From Caballeronia peredens (GTDB lineage: Bacteria > Pseudomonadota > Gammaproteobacteria > Burkholderiales > Burkholderiaceae): a stretch of 64,000 bases of DNA. The stretch's first letter is position 1. Each line of letters opens with the position of its first letter. A model generated the notes under the pieces. That model was given only the letters and a program-made list of their open reading frames with translations, had not been told where the DNA came from and made no database searches. The stretch spans positions 124,001-188,000 of the forward strand of contig FCOH02000002.1 of NCBI GenBank assembly GCA_001544595.2, read 5' to 3'. A program made the translations under genes and the position numbers. Of this stretch, positions 1-9,814 are shown piece by piece.

Positions 1-103
1 CTGTGCCGACCGCCGTGTTGGTGCCCTGCTGCGTGGCGCAACCCGCGACGAGCGCACCAGCGACAGCGAACACGGACAGACGGGTCAAGAATTTGGTATT
101 CAT
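1..103 (-). CDS. Lipoprotein, N-terminal fragment (runs off the left edge)
   Basis: The start codon at 101-103 is preceded by a strong ribosome binding site (AAAGGAGA, about 112-118 on this strand). The visible 34 residues begin MNTKFLTRLSVFAVAGALVA, followed by GC, a lipobox (LVAGC) that predicts a lipid-anchored envelope protein. The following Thr/Gln/Asn/Gly-rich stretch resembles the start of glycine-zipper/OmpA-type lipoproteins common in Burkholderia. That family assignment is inference because the rest of the gene is outside the window. It is divergent from the Mrp gene on its right. Confidence 0.75.
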   Translation of the reverse strand, partial: MNTKFLTRLSVFAVAGALVAGCATQQGTNTAVGT

Positions 104-365
104 CTTCGATCTCCTTTGAATCGACAAGCAATTCGGCGAGGTGTGCCGACAGTGCGAAAGGGTCTTCGGACGGGCGTTCGGACGAGCCTCTACAATAATG
201 AGAGAAGCGCCCGGCGCCCCACGCGATGCGTCCCCGGAAACATTTGCAGCGGGATAGTGCAGCGCGCGCGAGCCGTGCGCAATGGCTCTAACAATTCCTT
301 TCAATTTCCTCAGTTTGTTGCAATGCGCCGACGACGGCTTGCAACAAACGTTCCACGGAGTTTCG

Positions 366-1454
366 ATGAACCTCGACCGCGCGAAGATCGACACCGCACT
401 CGCCACACTGACTGATCCCAACACCAACCGCAAGCTGGTCGATACGAAAAGCATCCGCCACGTTTCCGTCGATGGCGCGAACGTCGCGGTGAGCGTCGTG
501 CTCGGTTATCCGGCGAAGTCGCAGTTCGAATCGATTCGCGAAATGGTGACGGGCGCGCTGCGTCAGGTGCCCGGAATCGCGAACGTGACAGTGGACGTTT
601 CGTCGCAGGTCGTCGCGCACGCGGTCCAGCGCGGCGTCAAGCTCTTGCCGAACGTCAAGAACATCATCGCGGTGGCATCGGGCAAGGGCGGCGTCGGCAA
701 GAGCACGACGGCGGCCAATCTCGCGCTCGCGCTGGCAGCCGAAGGCGCGTCGGTCGGCATGCTCGACGCCGACATCTACGGCCCGTCGCTGCCGATGATG
801 CTCGGCATCTCCGGCCGCCCCGAGTCGCCCGACAATCAGACGATGAACCCGCTCGAAGGCCACGGCATTCAGGCGAACTCGATCGGCTTTCTGATCGAGC
901 AGGACAACCCGATGGTCTGGCGCGGCCCGATGGTCACGTCCGCGCTCGAACAGCTGCTGCGCCAGACCAACTGGCGCGACCTCGATTATCTCGTCGTCGA
1001 CATGCCGCCGGGCACGGGCGACATTCAGCTCACGCTCGCGCAGAAAGTGCCGGTGACGGGCGCGGTGATCGTCACGACGCCGCAGGACATCGCGCTGCTC
1101 GACGCGAAGAAGGGCCTCAAGATGTTCGAGAAAGTGGGCATTCCGATTCTCGGCATCGTCGAGAACATGAGCACGCATATCTGCTCGAACTGCGGCCATG
1201 AGGAGCACATCTTCGGCGCGGGCGGCGGCGAGCGCATGGCGAAGGAGTACGGCGTGGAGATTCTCGGCCAGTTGCCGCTCGATATCGCCATTCGCGAGCG
1301 CACCGACGCCGGCCAGCCGACGGTCGTGTCGGAGCCCGCGAGCCGCATTGCGGAGACGTATCGCGCCATTGCGCGGCGCGTCGCGATCTCGATCGCCGAG
1401 CGTCAGCGCGACATGAGCTCGAAGTTTCCGAGCATCGTCGTGCAGAACACCTGA
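366..1454 (+). CDS. apbC: Mrp/ApbC-type iron-sulfur cluster carrier ATPase
   Basis: This 362-residue protein is a P-loop NTPase of the Mrp/NBP35 family, which binds and transfers Fe-S clusters to apoproteins in the cytoplasm. The first 90 or so residues form a MIP18/DUF59-like domain. The deviant Walker A motif GKGGVGKST lies at residues 106-114, and a CxxC pair (CSNC, residues 273-276) provides the bridging cluster ligands. I chose the ATG at 366 because a CACGGAG ribosome binding site sits just upstream and the encoded N-terminus (MNLDRAKID) matches the family; an upstream in-frame ATG at 282 would add an atypical tail. Single-gene unit. Confidence 0.95.
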   Translation: MNLDRAKIDTALATLTDPNTNRKLVDTKSIRHVSVDGANVAVSVVLGYPAKSQFESIREMVTGALRQVPGIANVTVDVSSQVVAHAVQRGVKLLPNVKNIIAVASGKGGVGKSTTAANLALALAAEGASVGMLDADIYGPSLPMMLGISGRPESPDNQTMNPLEGHGIQANSIGFLIEQDNPMVWRGPMVTSALEQLLRQTNWRDLDYLVVDMPPGTGDIQLTLAQKVPVTGAVIVTTPQDIALLDAKKGLKMFEKVGIPILGIVENMSTHICSNCGHEEHIFGAGGGERMAKEYGVEILGQLPLDIAIRERTDAGQPTVVSEPASRIAETYRAIARRVAISIAERQRDMSSKFPSIVVQNT

Positions 1455-1478
1455 ATTCGAGCGCTCGATCGAATCGAG

Positions 1479-1752
1479 AGGGGCTGTTCACCTGCAAAAC
1501 GCGCATTCGAACGCTTGAGATCGGCCGCAGTGCAAGGAGTGCGGCGCGCCGTTCGGCCGCCCCGAACAAGCGCCGCGCGACGCCGCAATGTGGCCGGTTT
1601 CGGGCGTTCCCCAAGAGTAAATTTCACCCTCGTAAAGGGCCGCTCGCGGCGTCATGCTCCTTGCGAATGCGTCGAGTATTCGCTTCGTCGGATTCCTTGC
1701 GATCGGCCCTTTACCGGGCAGCGCATGCGCGTTTTGCAGGTGAACAGACCCT
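1479..1752. repeat. Long inverted-repeat element, MITE-like
   Basis: The gap between apbC and the next gene is bracketed by two inverted copies of a 28-bp sequence, at 1479-1506 and 1725-1752, identical except for one base near the outer end. The shared core reads CTGTTCACCTGCAAAACGCG on the left arm. A shorter nested pair, GTAAAGGGCCG (about 1634-1644) and its complement (about 1702-1712), lies inside. No credible gene is encoded between the arms and no clear target-site duplication is visible. It could be a small non-autonomous element or a large cruciform-forming or regulatory structure. Confidence 0.6.
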
Positions 1753-1847
1753 ATGAGCCTTGTGCAATGCGGCTCGCGGTATCATGTCGCCTTCGATGTG
1801 CGGCAGCGTGGACGCAGGGGGCGTCGGCGGGCCGCCGAGAGGATCGC

Positions 1848-2381
1848 ATGAGAAACAGATTCGACGGAAGGGCGCTTCATGCCTTGATCGCGACGGCCGC
1901 CTGCAGCGTGATGCTGAGCGGCTGCGGCCTGCTCTTCCAGAATCACGAAAAACGCGCGGACGCGGTGCTGCAGCCCACGCCCGGCAACGCCACGCGCGGC
2001 ACGGTCACGCTCATCGAGCGCTCGGACGGCGTGCAGGTTTCCTACAATCTCACCGACATGCCGCCGAACAGCGATCACGCGCTGACCGTGCACGAGCGCG
2101 GCGACTGCATTTCCGTCAGCGATCCCGAAGCGAGCCCCATCTTCGCGCTGCCGGCCGACCGCCGCAAGGCGAGCGCGCGGCTGGAGGGCGAACTCGGCAA
2201 CATCCACGCCGACGCCACCGGCTCCGCGACGGGCTTCATCGTCGCGACCGACGTCTCGCTCGACGGCGTGCGCTCGGTCGTCTCGCGCGCCATGGTGCTG
2301 CATCGCGAGGCGCTCGATCCGTACGCGAGCGCGCCGCACAACGTGGGCGCGGCGCTCGCCTGCGGCGTGATCCGCCGCTAG
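1848..2381 (+). CDS. Superoxide-dismutase-like lipoprotein (Cu/Zn SOD fold, ligands incomplete)
   Basis: This 177-residue exported protein has a lipobox at the end of its signal peptide (VMLSGC). The body resembles Cu/Zn superoxide dismutase: HALTVHERGDC corresponds to the first copper-binding strand, SRAMVLHREALDPY to the later histidine strand, and the end GAALACGVI is typical. The loop that normally carries GGHFNP and the zinc ligands is replaced by SVSDPEASPIF, so zinc binding and enzymatic activity are doubtful. The ATG at 1848 is chosen because it gives a proper signal peptide and is preceded by GAGAGGATCGC. The gene stands alone, between the inverted-repeat element and dcd. Confidence 0.75.
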   Translation: MRNRFDGRALHALIATAACSVMLSGCGLLFQNHEKRADAVLQPTPGNATRGTVTLIERSDGVQVSYNLTDMPPNSDHALTVHERGDCISVSDPEASPIFALPADRRKASARLEGELGNIHADATGSATGFIVATDVSLDGVRSVVSRAMVLHREALDPYASAPHNVGAALACGVIRR

Positions 2382-2598
2382 GGCGCAGGCGTGCGCGCGC
2401 AAACGCGGCGTCGCGTCGATCGCGTAAAATACGCGCTTTCGTTTTTCGTTCGCGGCTGGTTTGCGCTTTCGATCGCTCCCGGTTCGCGTCCGGTCCGCAT
2501 CTGGCCCGCGCGGCACGCCATGCCGCCGCCGGCCATGCTCCGTTCACCGCAGGCGGCGGTCGCGAGACTTCAAGCCCTAACCGTTGAGTAGCGCCCCT

Positions 2599-3168
2599 AT
2601 GAGCATCAAGTCCGACAAGTGGATTCGCCGCATGGCCGAAGAGCACAAGATGATCGAGCCGTTCGTGCGCGATCAGGTGCGCGTGGCCGAAGATGGCCGC
2701 AAGATCGTGAGCTACGGCACGTCGAGCTACGGCTACGACATTCGCGTCGCCGACGAATTCAAGATCTTCACGAACATCAATTCCACCATCGTCGATCCGA
2801 AGAATTTCGACGAGAAGTCGTTCGTCGACTTCAAAGGCGACGTCTGCATCATTCCGCCCAATTCTTTCGCGCTCGCGCGCACGGTCGAATATTTCCGCAT
2901 TCCGCGCTCCTGCCTGACGGTGTGCCTCGGCAAATCGACGTACGCGCGCTGCGGAATCATCGTCAACGTGACGCCGTTCGAGCCGGAATGGGAAGGCTAT
3001 GTGACGCTCGAATTCTCGAATACGACACCTTTGCCTGCCAAAATCTACGCGAACGAGGGCGTCGCGCAGGTCCTGTTCTTCGAAAGCGACGAAATCTGCG
3101 AGACGTCGTACGCCGATCGCGGCGGGAAATATCAAGGGCAGCACGGCGTGACGCTGCCGAAGACCTGA
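2599..3168 (+). CDS. dcd: dCTP deaminase
   Basis: This 189-residue cytoplasmic enzyme deaminates dCTP to dUTP in pyrimidine deoxynucleotide synthesis. The family signature is clear: [16 protein letters not shown] near the N-terminus, [20 protein letters not shown] in the middle with the catalytic glutamates around residues 128-132, and the C-terminal lid [15 protein letters not shown]. Length matches the bacterial family. The start at 2599 (MSIKSDKW) fits the family, and an in-frame ATG 15 bases upstream is less likely. A palindromic GCGTAAAATACGC about 170 bases upstream contains a possible -10 element (TAAAAT). Confidence 0.95.
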   Translation: MSIKSDKWIRRMAEEHKMIEPFVRDQVRVAEDGRKIVSYGTSSYGYDIRVADEFKIFTNINSTIVDPKNFDEKSFVDFKGDVCIIPPNSFALARTVEYFRIPRSCLTVCLGKSTYARCGIIVNVTPFEPEWEGYVTLEFSNTTPLPAKIYANEGVAQVLFFESDEICETSYADRGGKYQGQHGVTLPKT

Positions 3169-3274
3169 CAATCGCCGCGCCTTAAAGAAACGCACACGGC
3201 AAACGCTTGTCGAAAGACCGCCGGCATCGAGTCGAGACTCGGCGCGGCGGTCGTTCCATTTGGAGATTCGCCTC

Positions 3275-5560
3275 ATGAAGTTCCGCTTTCCTGTCGTCAT
3301 CATCGACGAAGACTTTCGTTCCGAGAACATCTCGGGTTCCGGCATCCGGGCGCTGGCCGAGGCGATCGAGAAAGAGGGCGCCGAAGTGCTCGGCCTGACG
3401 AGTTACGGCGATCTCGCGGCCTTCGCGCAACAATCGAGCCGCGCGTCGTGTTTCATTTTGTCGATCGACGACGACGAATTGCTGCCGTACGCGGAAAACG
3501 TCGTCGTGGAAGGCGACACGCCGGAACTGGCGTCGGCCATCGTCGCGCTGCGGGCGTTCATCAACGCGGTGCGCCGCCGCAACGCCGACATCCCCATATT
3601 CCTGTACGGCGAAACGCGCACCTCGCGCCACTTGCCGAACGACATCCTGCGCGAGCTGCACGGCTTCATCCACATGTTCGAGGACACGCCGGAGTTTGTC
3701 GCGCGCCACGTGATTCGCGAGGCGAAGGTGTATCTCGATGCGCTCGCGCCGCCGTTCTTCAAGGAACTGGTGCAGTACGCGGACGAAGGCTCGTATTCGT
3801 GGCACTGCCCGGGACACTCGGGCGGCGTCGCGTTCCTGAAGAATCCGCTCGGCCAGATGTTCCACCAGTTTTTCGGCGAGAACATGCTGCGCGCGGACGT
3901 GTGCAACGCGGTCGAGGAACTCGGCCAGCTGCTCGATCACACCGGCCCGGTCGCCGCGTCGGAACGCAACGCGGCGCGCATCTTCGGCGCGGATCATCTC
4001 TTTTTCGTAACCAACGGCACGTCGACGTCGAACAAGATCGTGTGGCATGCGACGGTCGCGCCGGGCGATATCGTTCTGGTCGATCGCAACTGCCACAAGT
4101 CGATCCTGCACGCGATCACGATGACCGGCGCGATTCCGGTGTTCCTCACGCCGACGCGCAACAACTTCGGCATCATCGGGCCGATTCCGCGCGACGAATT
4201 CAAGCCGGAAAACATCCGCCGGAAGATCGAGGCGAATCCGTTCGCGCGCGAGGCGCTCGCGAAGAATCCGAAGGTCAAGCCGCGCATTCTGACGATCACG
4301 CAGAGCACGTATGACGGCGTGATCTACAACGTCGAGATGATCAAGGATCTGCTCGGCGACATGCTCGACACGCTGCATTTCGACGAGGCCTGGCTGCCGC
4401 ACGCCGAGTTCCACGCGTTCTATCAGGACATGCACGCGATCGGCGCGGGCCGGCCGCGCACGGGCGCGCTCGTGTTCGCGACGCACTCCACGCACAAGCT
4501 GCTGGCCGGCATTTCGCAGGCGTCGCAGATTCTCGTGCAGGACAGCGAGAACAGCGCGTTCGACCGCCATCGTTTCAACGAGGCGTATCTGATGCACACG
4601 TCGACTTCGCCGCAATACGCGATCATCGCGTCGTGCGACGTCGCGGCGGCCATGATGGAAGCGCCTGGCGGCGAGGCGCTCGTGGAGGAATCGATCGCCG
4701 AAGCGCTCGATTTCCGCCGCGCGATGCGCAAGGTCGACGCCGAATACGGCGACGACTGGTTCTTCAAGGTCTGGGGTCCGGAAGCGCTGGCGGAAGAGGG
4801 CATCGGCGACCGCGAAGACTGGATGCTCAAGCCCAACGACCGTTGGCACGGCTTCGGCGCGCTCGCCGAAAACTTCAACATGCTCGATCCGATCAAGGCG
4901 ACGATCATCACGCCGGGACTCGACGTGGACGGCGAATTCGGCGAGGCCGGCATTCCGGCCGCGATCGTCACGAAGTATCTGGCGGAGCACGGCATCATCG
5001 TGGAGAAGACGGGGCTTTACTCGTTCTTCATCATGTTCACAATCGGCATCACAAAGGGTCGCTGGAACTCGATGGTCACCGAACTCCAGCAGTTCAAGGA
5101 CGACTACGACAACAACCAGCCGCTGTGGCGCGTGCTGCCGGAATTCGTCGCGCAGCATCCGTCGTATGAGCGCATCGGTTTGCGCGATCTGTGCGAGCAG
5201 ATCCACAGCGTCTATCGTGCGAACAACATCGCGCGTCTGACCACCGAGATGTATCTGTCGAGCATGGAGCCGGCGATGAAACCGTCCGAGGCGTTCGCGA
5301 AGCTCGCGCACCGCGAGATCGATCGCGTGCCGATCGACGAACTCGAAGGCCGCGTCACGTCGATTCTGCTCACGCCGTATCCGCCGGGCATTCCGTTGCT
5401 GATTCCGGGCGAGCGCTTCAATCGCACGATCGTCGATTACCTGCGTTTCGCGCGCGAGTTCAACGAGCGCTTCCCGGGCTTCCATACGGATATCCACGGG
5501 CTCGTGGGCGAGGTGATCAACGGGCGCATCGAGTATTTCGTCGATTGCGTGCGGGCCTGA
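3275..5560 (+). CDS. Ornithine/lysine/arginine decarboxylase, PLP-dependent
   Basis: This 761-residue fold-type I PLP decarboxylase removes the carboxyl group of a basic amino acid to give a polyamine precursor or consume protons. It has the N-terminal receiver-like wing domain (about 1-130), the large PLP domain with the SWHCPGHSGG motif and the cofactor lysine in THSTHKLL (Lys408), and the C-terminal domain. The length matches the inducible bacterial decarboxylases. Substrate (arginine, lysine or ornithine) cannot be fixed from sequence by eye. GGAG lies 11 bases before the ATG. It converges on the glutathione transferase, sharing one terminator. Confidence 0.92.
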   Translation: MKFRFPVVIIDEDFRSENISGSGIRALAEAIEKEGAEVLGLTSYGDLAAFAQQSSRASCFILSIDDDELLPYAENVVVEGDTPELASAIVALRAFINAVRRRNADIPIFLYGETRTSRHLPNDILRELHGFIHMFEDTPEFVARHVIREAKVYLDALAPPFFKELVQYADEGSYSWHCPGHSGGVAFLKNPLGQMFHQFFGENMLRADVCNAVEELGQLLDHTGPVAASERNAARIFGADHLFFVTNGTSTSNKIVWHATVAPGDIVLVDRNCHKSILHAITMTGAIPVFLTPTRNNFGIIGPIPRDEFKPENIRRKIEANPFAREALAKNPKVKPRILTITQSTYDGVIYNVEMIKDLLGDMLDTLHFDEAWLPHAEFHAFYQDMHAIGAGRPRTGALVFATHSTHKLLAGISQASQILVQDSENSAFDRHRFNEAYLMHTSTSPQYAIIASCDVAAAMMEAPGGEALVEESIAEALDFRRAMRKVDAEYGDDWFFKVWGPEALAEEGIGDREDWMLKPNDRWHGFGALAENFNMLDPIKATIITPGLDVDGEFGEAGIPAAIVTKYLAEHGIIVEKTGLYSFFIMFTIGITKGRWNSMVTELQQFKDDYDNNQPLWRVLPEFVAQHPSYERIGLRDLCEQIHSVYRANNIARLTTEMYLSSMEPAMKPSEAFAKLAHREIDRVPIDELEGRVTSILLTPYPPGIPLLIPGERFNRTIVDYLRFAREFNERFPGFHTDIHGLVGEVINGRIEYFVDCVRA

Positions 5561-5584
5561 TGTCCGCCTGATCCGCTAAAAAGA

Positions 5585-5606
5585 AAACGGCCCGCGAGGG
5601 CCGTTT
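5585..5606. terminator. Bidirectional rho-independent terminator
   Basis: A perfect 9-bp stem (AAACGGCCC / GGGCCGTTT) with loop GCGA lies between the convergent decarboxylase and glutathione transferase genes. A-rich and T-rich flanks on the two sides let it act in both directions. Confidence 0.8.
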
Positions 5607-5630
5607 CTACGTCCGGGAGGCGCAGATCGT

Positions 5631-6236
5631 TCAGATCAGGCCTTCCGCCTTCATCGCCGCCTGCACGCCCGAACGCGCGCCGACGCGCTCCAGGTACGCG
5701 ACGAGCGCCGGCCACTTGCCGAGATCGATATCGACGTGCTTCGCCCAGTTGAGCACGGTGAAGAGGTAAGCGTCGCCGATGCTGAATTCGTCGCCGAGCA
5801 GGTATTGCTTGTCGTCGATATGCTGCGCCGTGTAGGCGAGGCGGCGTTCGAGATTGGCCATCGCGGCCGCTTTCCAGTCGCGGCTCGCAGCCGGATTGAA
5901 GAACGGCGAGAAGTTCTTGTGCAGTTCCGTGCCGATGAACGTGAGCCAGCCTTGCAGGCGATAGCGCGCCATGGCGTCGGCGAGCGGCGCGAGGTGCTTC
6001 GCCGGGACCTGATCGGCGATGTACTGCATGATCGCCGGGCCTTCGGTCAGCAGCTCGCCGTTGTCGAGCAGGAGCGCGGGCACATAACCCTTGGCGTTGA
6101 TCGTGGTGAAGTCCGCGCCGCCGGCGGTGATTTTGGTCTTGAGATCGACGGCTTCGATTTCGTACGGGAGCCCCGATTCCTCGAGCACGATGTGGGAAGC
6201 GAGAGAGCAGGCGCCTGCCTTGTAGAACAGTTTCAA
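5631..6236 (-). CDS. gstA: Glutathione S-transferase (beta-class)
   Basis: This 201-residue cytosolic enzyme conjugates glutathione to electrophiles. The N-terminal thioredoxin-like domain starts KLFYKAGACSLASHIVL, with the beta-class catalytic cysteine at position 9, and contains the glutathione-binding stretch GYVPALLLDNGELLTEGPAI. The C-terminal helical domain includes FSIGDAYLFTVLNW. The start is a TTG codon (6234-6236), supported by a strong GGAGG about 8 bases upstream and by the family N-terminus; no better ATG exists. Convergent with the decarboxylase. Confidence 0.93.
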   Translation of the reverse strand: MKLFYKAGACSLASHIVLEESGLPYEIEAVDLKTKITAGGADFTTINAKGYVPALLLDNGELLTEGPAIMQYIADQVPAKHLAPLADAMARYRLQGWLTFIGTELHKNFSPFFNPAASRDWKAAAMANLERRLAYTAQHIDDKQYLLGDEFSIGDAYLFTVLNWAKHVDIDLGKWPALVAYLERVGARSGVQAAMKAEGLI

Positions 6237-6364
6237 AACGTTTCCTCCAGATTGAGTGCGTACGATTATGAACGATGTACTAAGCGCTCAACACACTCTG
6301 GCATGAAACGATCTGTGTCTTTTGTTGAAAGACCGGGCTCGCGAATTCTCCCGGATTGCCGCTC

Positions 6365-7294
6365 TCAGTCGAGAATGAAATCGCGCGGCGGAGCGAACGG
6401 TTTCGGCGCCAGCGCGAAATCGGGATCGGCGGCCATGTCGTGCAGCGCGATCTCGATTGCTTCGCACATCGCGTTCAGCGCGAGATCGTTCTCTTCGAGG
6501 CCGAACGGGTCTTCGATCTGCGCGGCGATCGCCTCCAGCGCCATGAACGCATACGCGACCAGCAGCGCGAAGAGCGGCGTGAGCACGCCCGCGCCGTCCA
6601 CGAGCCCGAACGGCAGCAGCACGCAGAAGAGATAGATTGTGCGGTGGATCATCACCGAATAGGAAAACGGCAGCGGCGTGGTGGCGATGCGCTCGCATCC
6701 GCCGATGACATCCGACAGCGCGTTCAGATTGTGCTCGATCGCGAGCACCGCATAGCCGTCGATGACGCCTTCGCGCCGGCGTTGCGCCACCCATTCGCCG
6801 AGCCACAGCAGGATCAGCGCGGGCCGGAACTGCGCGGCCGCCACGCGGGCCTGCAACTCGGGCGGAAGGCGGGGAGACAGATCGGCGAGCGCATCGGTGC
6901 AGCGCAGTTGATGCCGCAGCGCGTGCGCCAGTCCTCCGAGCGCGGCGAGAAAGCGCCGCGTCTGCGCCGGGTCGCGCGGCTCGGGCAACGTCAGCGCCTG
7001 GCGTCCGAGCGAACGTGCGGTGATCACGAGCGTGCCCCAGAGCTTGCGGCCTTCCCACCAGCGTTCATAGCTCGCACTGTTGCGAAAGCCGAGAAACACC
7101 GCGAGCGCGATGCCGACGAGCGCGAACGGCGGCGTGCCGAGCCCGATCGGATACGTGCGCATGTGGTCGTGCATGAAGATCGCCGCCACCGAAAACGCGA
7201 AGATCAGCGCGAGGCGCGGCAGCAGCTGCGGCAGCACGGAGCCTCGCCACACGAACAGCAGCCGGAACCAGTGGAGCTTGGGGCGGATGATCAT
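6365..7294 (-). CDS. Bestrophin-family (YneE/UPF0187) ion channel
   Basis: This 309-residue inner-membrane protein belongs to the bacterial bestrophin family, homopentameric anion or cation channels. It begins MIIRPKLHWFRLLFVWRGSV, carries the family motif FLGFRNSASYERWWEGRKLW, and ends with the conserved acidic segment QIEDPFGLEENDLALNAMC. Several hydrophobic helices are present, notably near residues 26-40, 56-70 and 220-255. Length is typical. It lies between the glutathione transferase and argH with its own spacing and no obvious operon partner. Confidence 0.9.
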   Translation of the reverse strand: MIIRPKLHWFRLLFVWRGSVLPQLLPRLALIFAFSVAAIFMHDHMRTYPIGLGTPPFALVGIALAVFLGFRNSASYERWWEGRKLWGTLVITARSLGRQALTLPEPRDPAQTRRFLAALGGLAHALRHQLRCTDALADLSPRLPPELQARVAAAQFRPALILLWLGEWVAQRRREGVIDGYAVLAIEHNLNALSDVIGGCERIATTPLPFSYSVMIHRTIYLFCVLLPFGLVDGAGVLTPLFALLVAYAFMALEAIAAQIEDPFGLEENDLALNAMCEAIEIALHDMAADPDFALAPKPFAPPRDFILD

Positions 7295-7386
7295 GACGCG
7301 CTTTTTGGACGGATGCGGGGGACGATCATCCGATTATCTCGAAAATGTCGCAGCTCGCGCAGGGACATGTCGCCGCGTCCGGCAAT

Positions 7387-7414
7387 GAAAAAGGCCGTCC
7401 TTGCGAACGGCCTT
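7387..7414 (-). terminator. Rho-independent terminator of argH
   Basis: Read on the minus strand, a stem AAGGCCGT / ACGGCCTT closes a loop of about 8 bases and is followed by a run of five T. It lies about 25 bases beyond the argH stop codon. Confidence 0.8.
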
Positions 7415-7439
7415 CGATGTGATTGGCGGAGCGGGGCGA

Positions 7440-8843
7440 TCAGAGCGCCGCGCGCGCCGCCTGCGCTGCCGCGCGCACCTGATCCGGCGCGGTGCCGCCC
7501 GGATGATTGCGGCTCGCGACCGAGCCTTCGAGCGTCAGATACTCGAACACGTCGTCGCCGATCAGATGCGCGACGTTCGGCAATTCCTGGCGCATTTCGT
7601 CGAGCGACAGATCCGCGATATCGCATTCGCGATCCACGCAGATGCGCACCGCGTGCGCGACCGCTTCGTGCGCATCGCGGAAGGGCAGGCCGCGCTTCAC
7701 GAGGTAATCGGCGAGATCGGTCGCGGTGGAGAAGCCCTGCAGCGCCGCGGCGCGCATCGCCTGCGGCTTGACCGTGATGCCCGCCGCCATTTCCGCGAAG
7801 ATGCGCAGCGTGTCCGCGACCGTATCGACGGTATCGAACAGCGGCTCCTTGTCTTCCTGATTGTCCTTGTTGTAGGCGAGCGGCTGGCCTTTCATCAGCG
7901 TGAGCAGCGCCATCAGATGGCCGTTCACGCGGCCGGTCTTGCCGCGCGCGAGTTCGGGCACATCGGGATTCTTCTTCTGCGGCATGATCGACGAACCCGT
8001 GCAGAAGCGGTCCGCCAGATCGATGAAACCGACGCGCGGGCTCATCCACAGCACGAGTTCCTCGGAGAAGCGCGACACGTGCGTCATGACGAGCGCGGCG
8101 GCCGCCGTGAATTCGATCGCGAAGTCGCGGTCGGAGACGGCATCGAGCGAATTGGCGCAGATGCCGTCGAAGCCGAGCGTCGCCGCCACCGCGTGACGGT
8201 CGATCGGATAGCTCGTGCCCGCGAGCGCCGCGGCGCCCAGCGGCAGGCGATTCACGCGCTTGCGTGCGTCGCGCATGCGTTCGGCGTCGCGCGAGAACAT
8301 TTCGACGTAAGCGAGCAGATGATGTCCGAAGGTCACCGGCTGCGCGACCTGCAGGTGGGTGAAGCCGGGCATGATGGTGTCGGCGTGCTTCTCGGCCATG
8401 TCGATGAGCGCGAGCCGCAAGTCCTTCAGCAAGTCGCCGATACGGTCGATCTCGCCGCGCAGCCACAGGCGGATGTCGGTCGCGACCTGGTCGTTGCGCG
8501 AGCGGCCGGTGTGCAGGCGCTTGCCCGCGTCGCCGATCAGCGCGGTGAGGCGCGCCTCGATGTTCAGGTGTACGTCTTCCAGATCCAGCTTCCACTCGAA
8601 CTCGCCGCGCTCGATTTCGCCCTTGATCTGCGCCATGCCGCGCTCGATGGCCGCGAGGTCGTCGGCGCCGATGATCTTCTGCGCCGCCAGCATCGACGCG
8701 TGCGCGAGCGAGCCTTGAATGTCGACGAGGGCGAGCCGCTTGTCGAAGAACACCGACGACGTATAGCGTTTGACGAGTTCCGACATCGGCTCGGAGAAGC
8801 GAGCCGACCAGGCTTCGCCTTTTTTGTGGAGTTGGGACGTCAT
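7440..8843 (-). CDS. argH: Argininosuccinate lyase
   Basis: This 467-residue cytoplasmic enzyme cleaves argininosuccinate to arginine and fumarate, the last step of arginine synthesis. The superfamily signature [12 protein letters not shown] is intact, as are [15 protein letters not shown] and TGHxx-type elements near [16 protein letters not shown]. Length and N-terminus ([20 protein letters not shown]) match the family. It is transcribed alone on the minus strand and ends in a clear terminator. Confidence 0.96.
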   Translation of the reverse strand: MTSQLHKKGEAWSARFSEPMSELVKRYTSSVFFDKRLALVDIQGSLAHASMLAAQKIIGADDLAAIERGMAQIKGEIERGEFEWKLDLEDVHLNIEARLTALIGDAGKRLHTGRSRNDQVATDIRLWLRGEIDRIGDLLKDLRLALIDMAEKHADTIMPGFTHLQVAQPVTFGHHLLAYVEMFSRDAERMRDARKRVNRLPLGAAALAGTSYPIDRHAVAATLGFDGICANSLDAVSDRDFAIEFTAAAALVMTHVSRFSEELVLWMSPRVGFIDLADRFCTGSSIMPQKKNPDVPELARGKTGRVNGHLMALLTLMKGQPLAYNKDNQEDKEPLFDTVDTVADTLRIFAEMAAGITVKPQAMRAAALQGFSTATDLADYLVKRGLPFRDAHEAVAHAVRICVDRECDIADLSLDEMRQELPNVAHLIGDDVFEYLTLEGSVASRNHPGGTAPDQVRAAAQAARAAL

Positions 8844-8922
8844 GGTGATGTGATGTGCGGTTGAGGCGGCTCGTCCTGCAAGCCGGAAGTCGACAATTTT
8901 AACATTCGGGCGGAAGCCGCTT

Positions 8923-9729
8923 TCACGACTCGCCGACGAGAATGACCAGCTTCAGATCCTCCCGATGCGCCGGCTTGAACGTGATCTGATTGAACACGAC
9001 CCGCCCGCGCGCCGGATGATTGAACGCGCGCTCGCCGCCTTCGCGCTCGAACACGTCCTGCGACGCCCAGAAACGCGCGAAGGCATCGCTCGCGGCGCTC
9101 AGATTGTCGATCAGCGCGCGCGTGGGCGCGTCGTTCAGATGACGGATGGAATCGGCGCGGAACTCGGCCGCGAGCCGCCGCGCGCGCGTTTCCCAGTCGA
9201 CGATCAATTCCCGCGCCGCCTGCGACGTGAACGTGTAGGTCAGCAGATTGCGGTCGTGCGTGCCGTCCAGCCAGCCGACGAAAAGCTCGGCCGCGTGCCC
9301 GTTCCAGCGCAGCGCGTTCCATTGACGATCGAGCACGTAGGCCGGCGCGCCGATCAGGCCGACGGTCTGCAGCAACGCGGCGGGCGCGTCCTGGCCCGCG
9401 GGATCGGGCTCGGCGGGATCGCGCTGGGCGGCGAGCTCGAACAGATACGCACGCTCGGCGCGCGACAACTGCAGCGCGACGGCAATGCGCGCGAGGGCAT
9501 CGGCGGAAGCGGACACGGGGCGCCCTTGCTCGATCCACGTGTACCAGGTCGGACTCACGCCGCACAACTGCGCGACTTCCTCGCGACGCAAGCCGGGCGT
9601 GCGGCGGCGCGGCCCGGGTGCGAGCCCGACGGCCTGAGGGGTGAGCCGTTCGCGATGCGCGCGGATGAAGTCGCCGAGCGCGCGCGCGGGCGTTTCGGCG
9701 AGAGGTTCGTTCGGTTCGATGTGGCTCAT
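8923..9729 (-). CDS. XRE-family transcriptional regulator with MmyB-like ligand domain
   Basis: This 268-residue protein has an N-terminal helix-turn-helix of the HTH_31 type ([24 protein letters not shown], of which [19 protein letters not shown] is diagnostic) and a C-terminal MmyB-like domain (about 110-260) thought to bind a small ligand. Members are typically encoded next to the gene they control. Here the divergent neighbour is a SAM methyltransferase and the shared 151-bp gap holds a 12-bp palindrome, so local control of that gene is plausible but inferred. Confidence 0.88.
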   Translation of the reverse strand: MSHIEPNEPLAETPARALGDFIRAHRERLTPQAVGLAPGPRRRTPGLRREEVAQLCGVSPTWYTWIEQGRPVSASADALARIAVALQLSRAERAYLFELAAQRDPAEPDPAGQDAPAALLQTVGLIGAPAYVLDRQWNALRWNGHAAELFVGWLDGTHDRNLLTYTFTSQAARELIVDWETRARRLAAEFRADSIRHLNDAPTRALIDNLSAASDAFARFWASQDVFEREGGERAFNHPARGRVVFNQITFKPAHREDLKLVILVGES

Positions 9730-9814
9730 GCAGGCTAAAAACGCGAATGCGGCGTCGGCGGCTTATGTGCGCAAAGTCGACGGGTAATTTAGATACCAGA
9801 ATATTCACTCAACT

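Noticed and set aside
3182..5497. A 771-codon minus-strand open frame opposite the decarboxylase
   Set aside because: It is antisense to a clear PLP decarboxylase, is Arg/Asp/His/Leu-biased and has no domain; a high-GC shadow frame.
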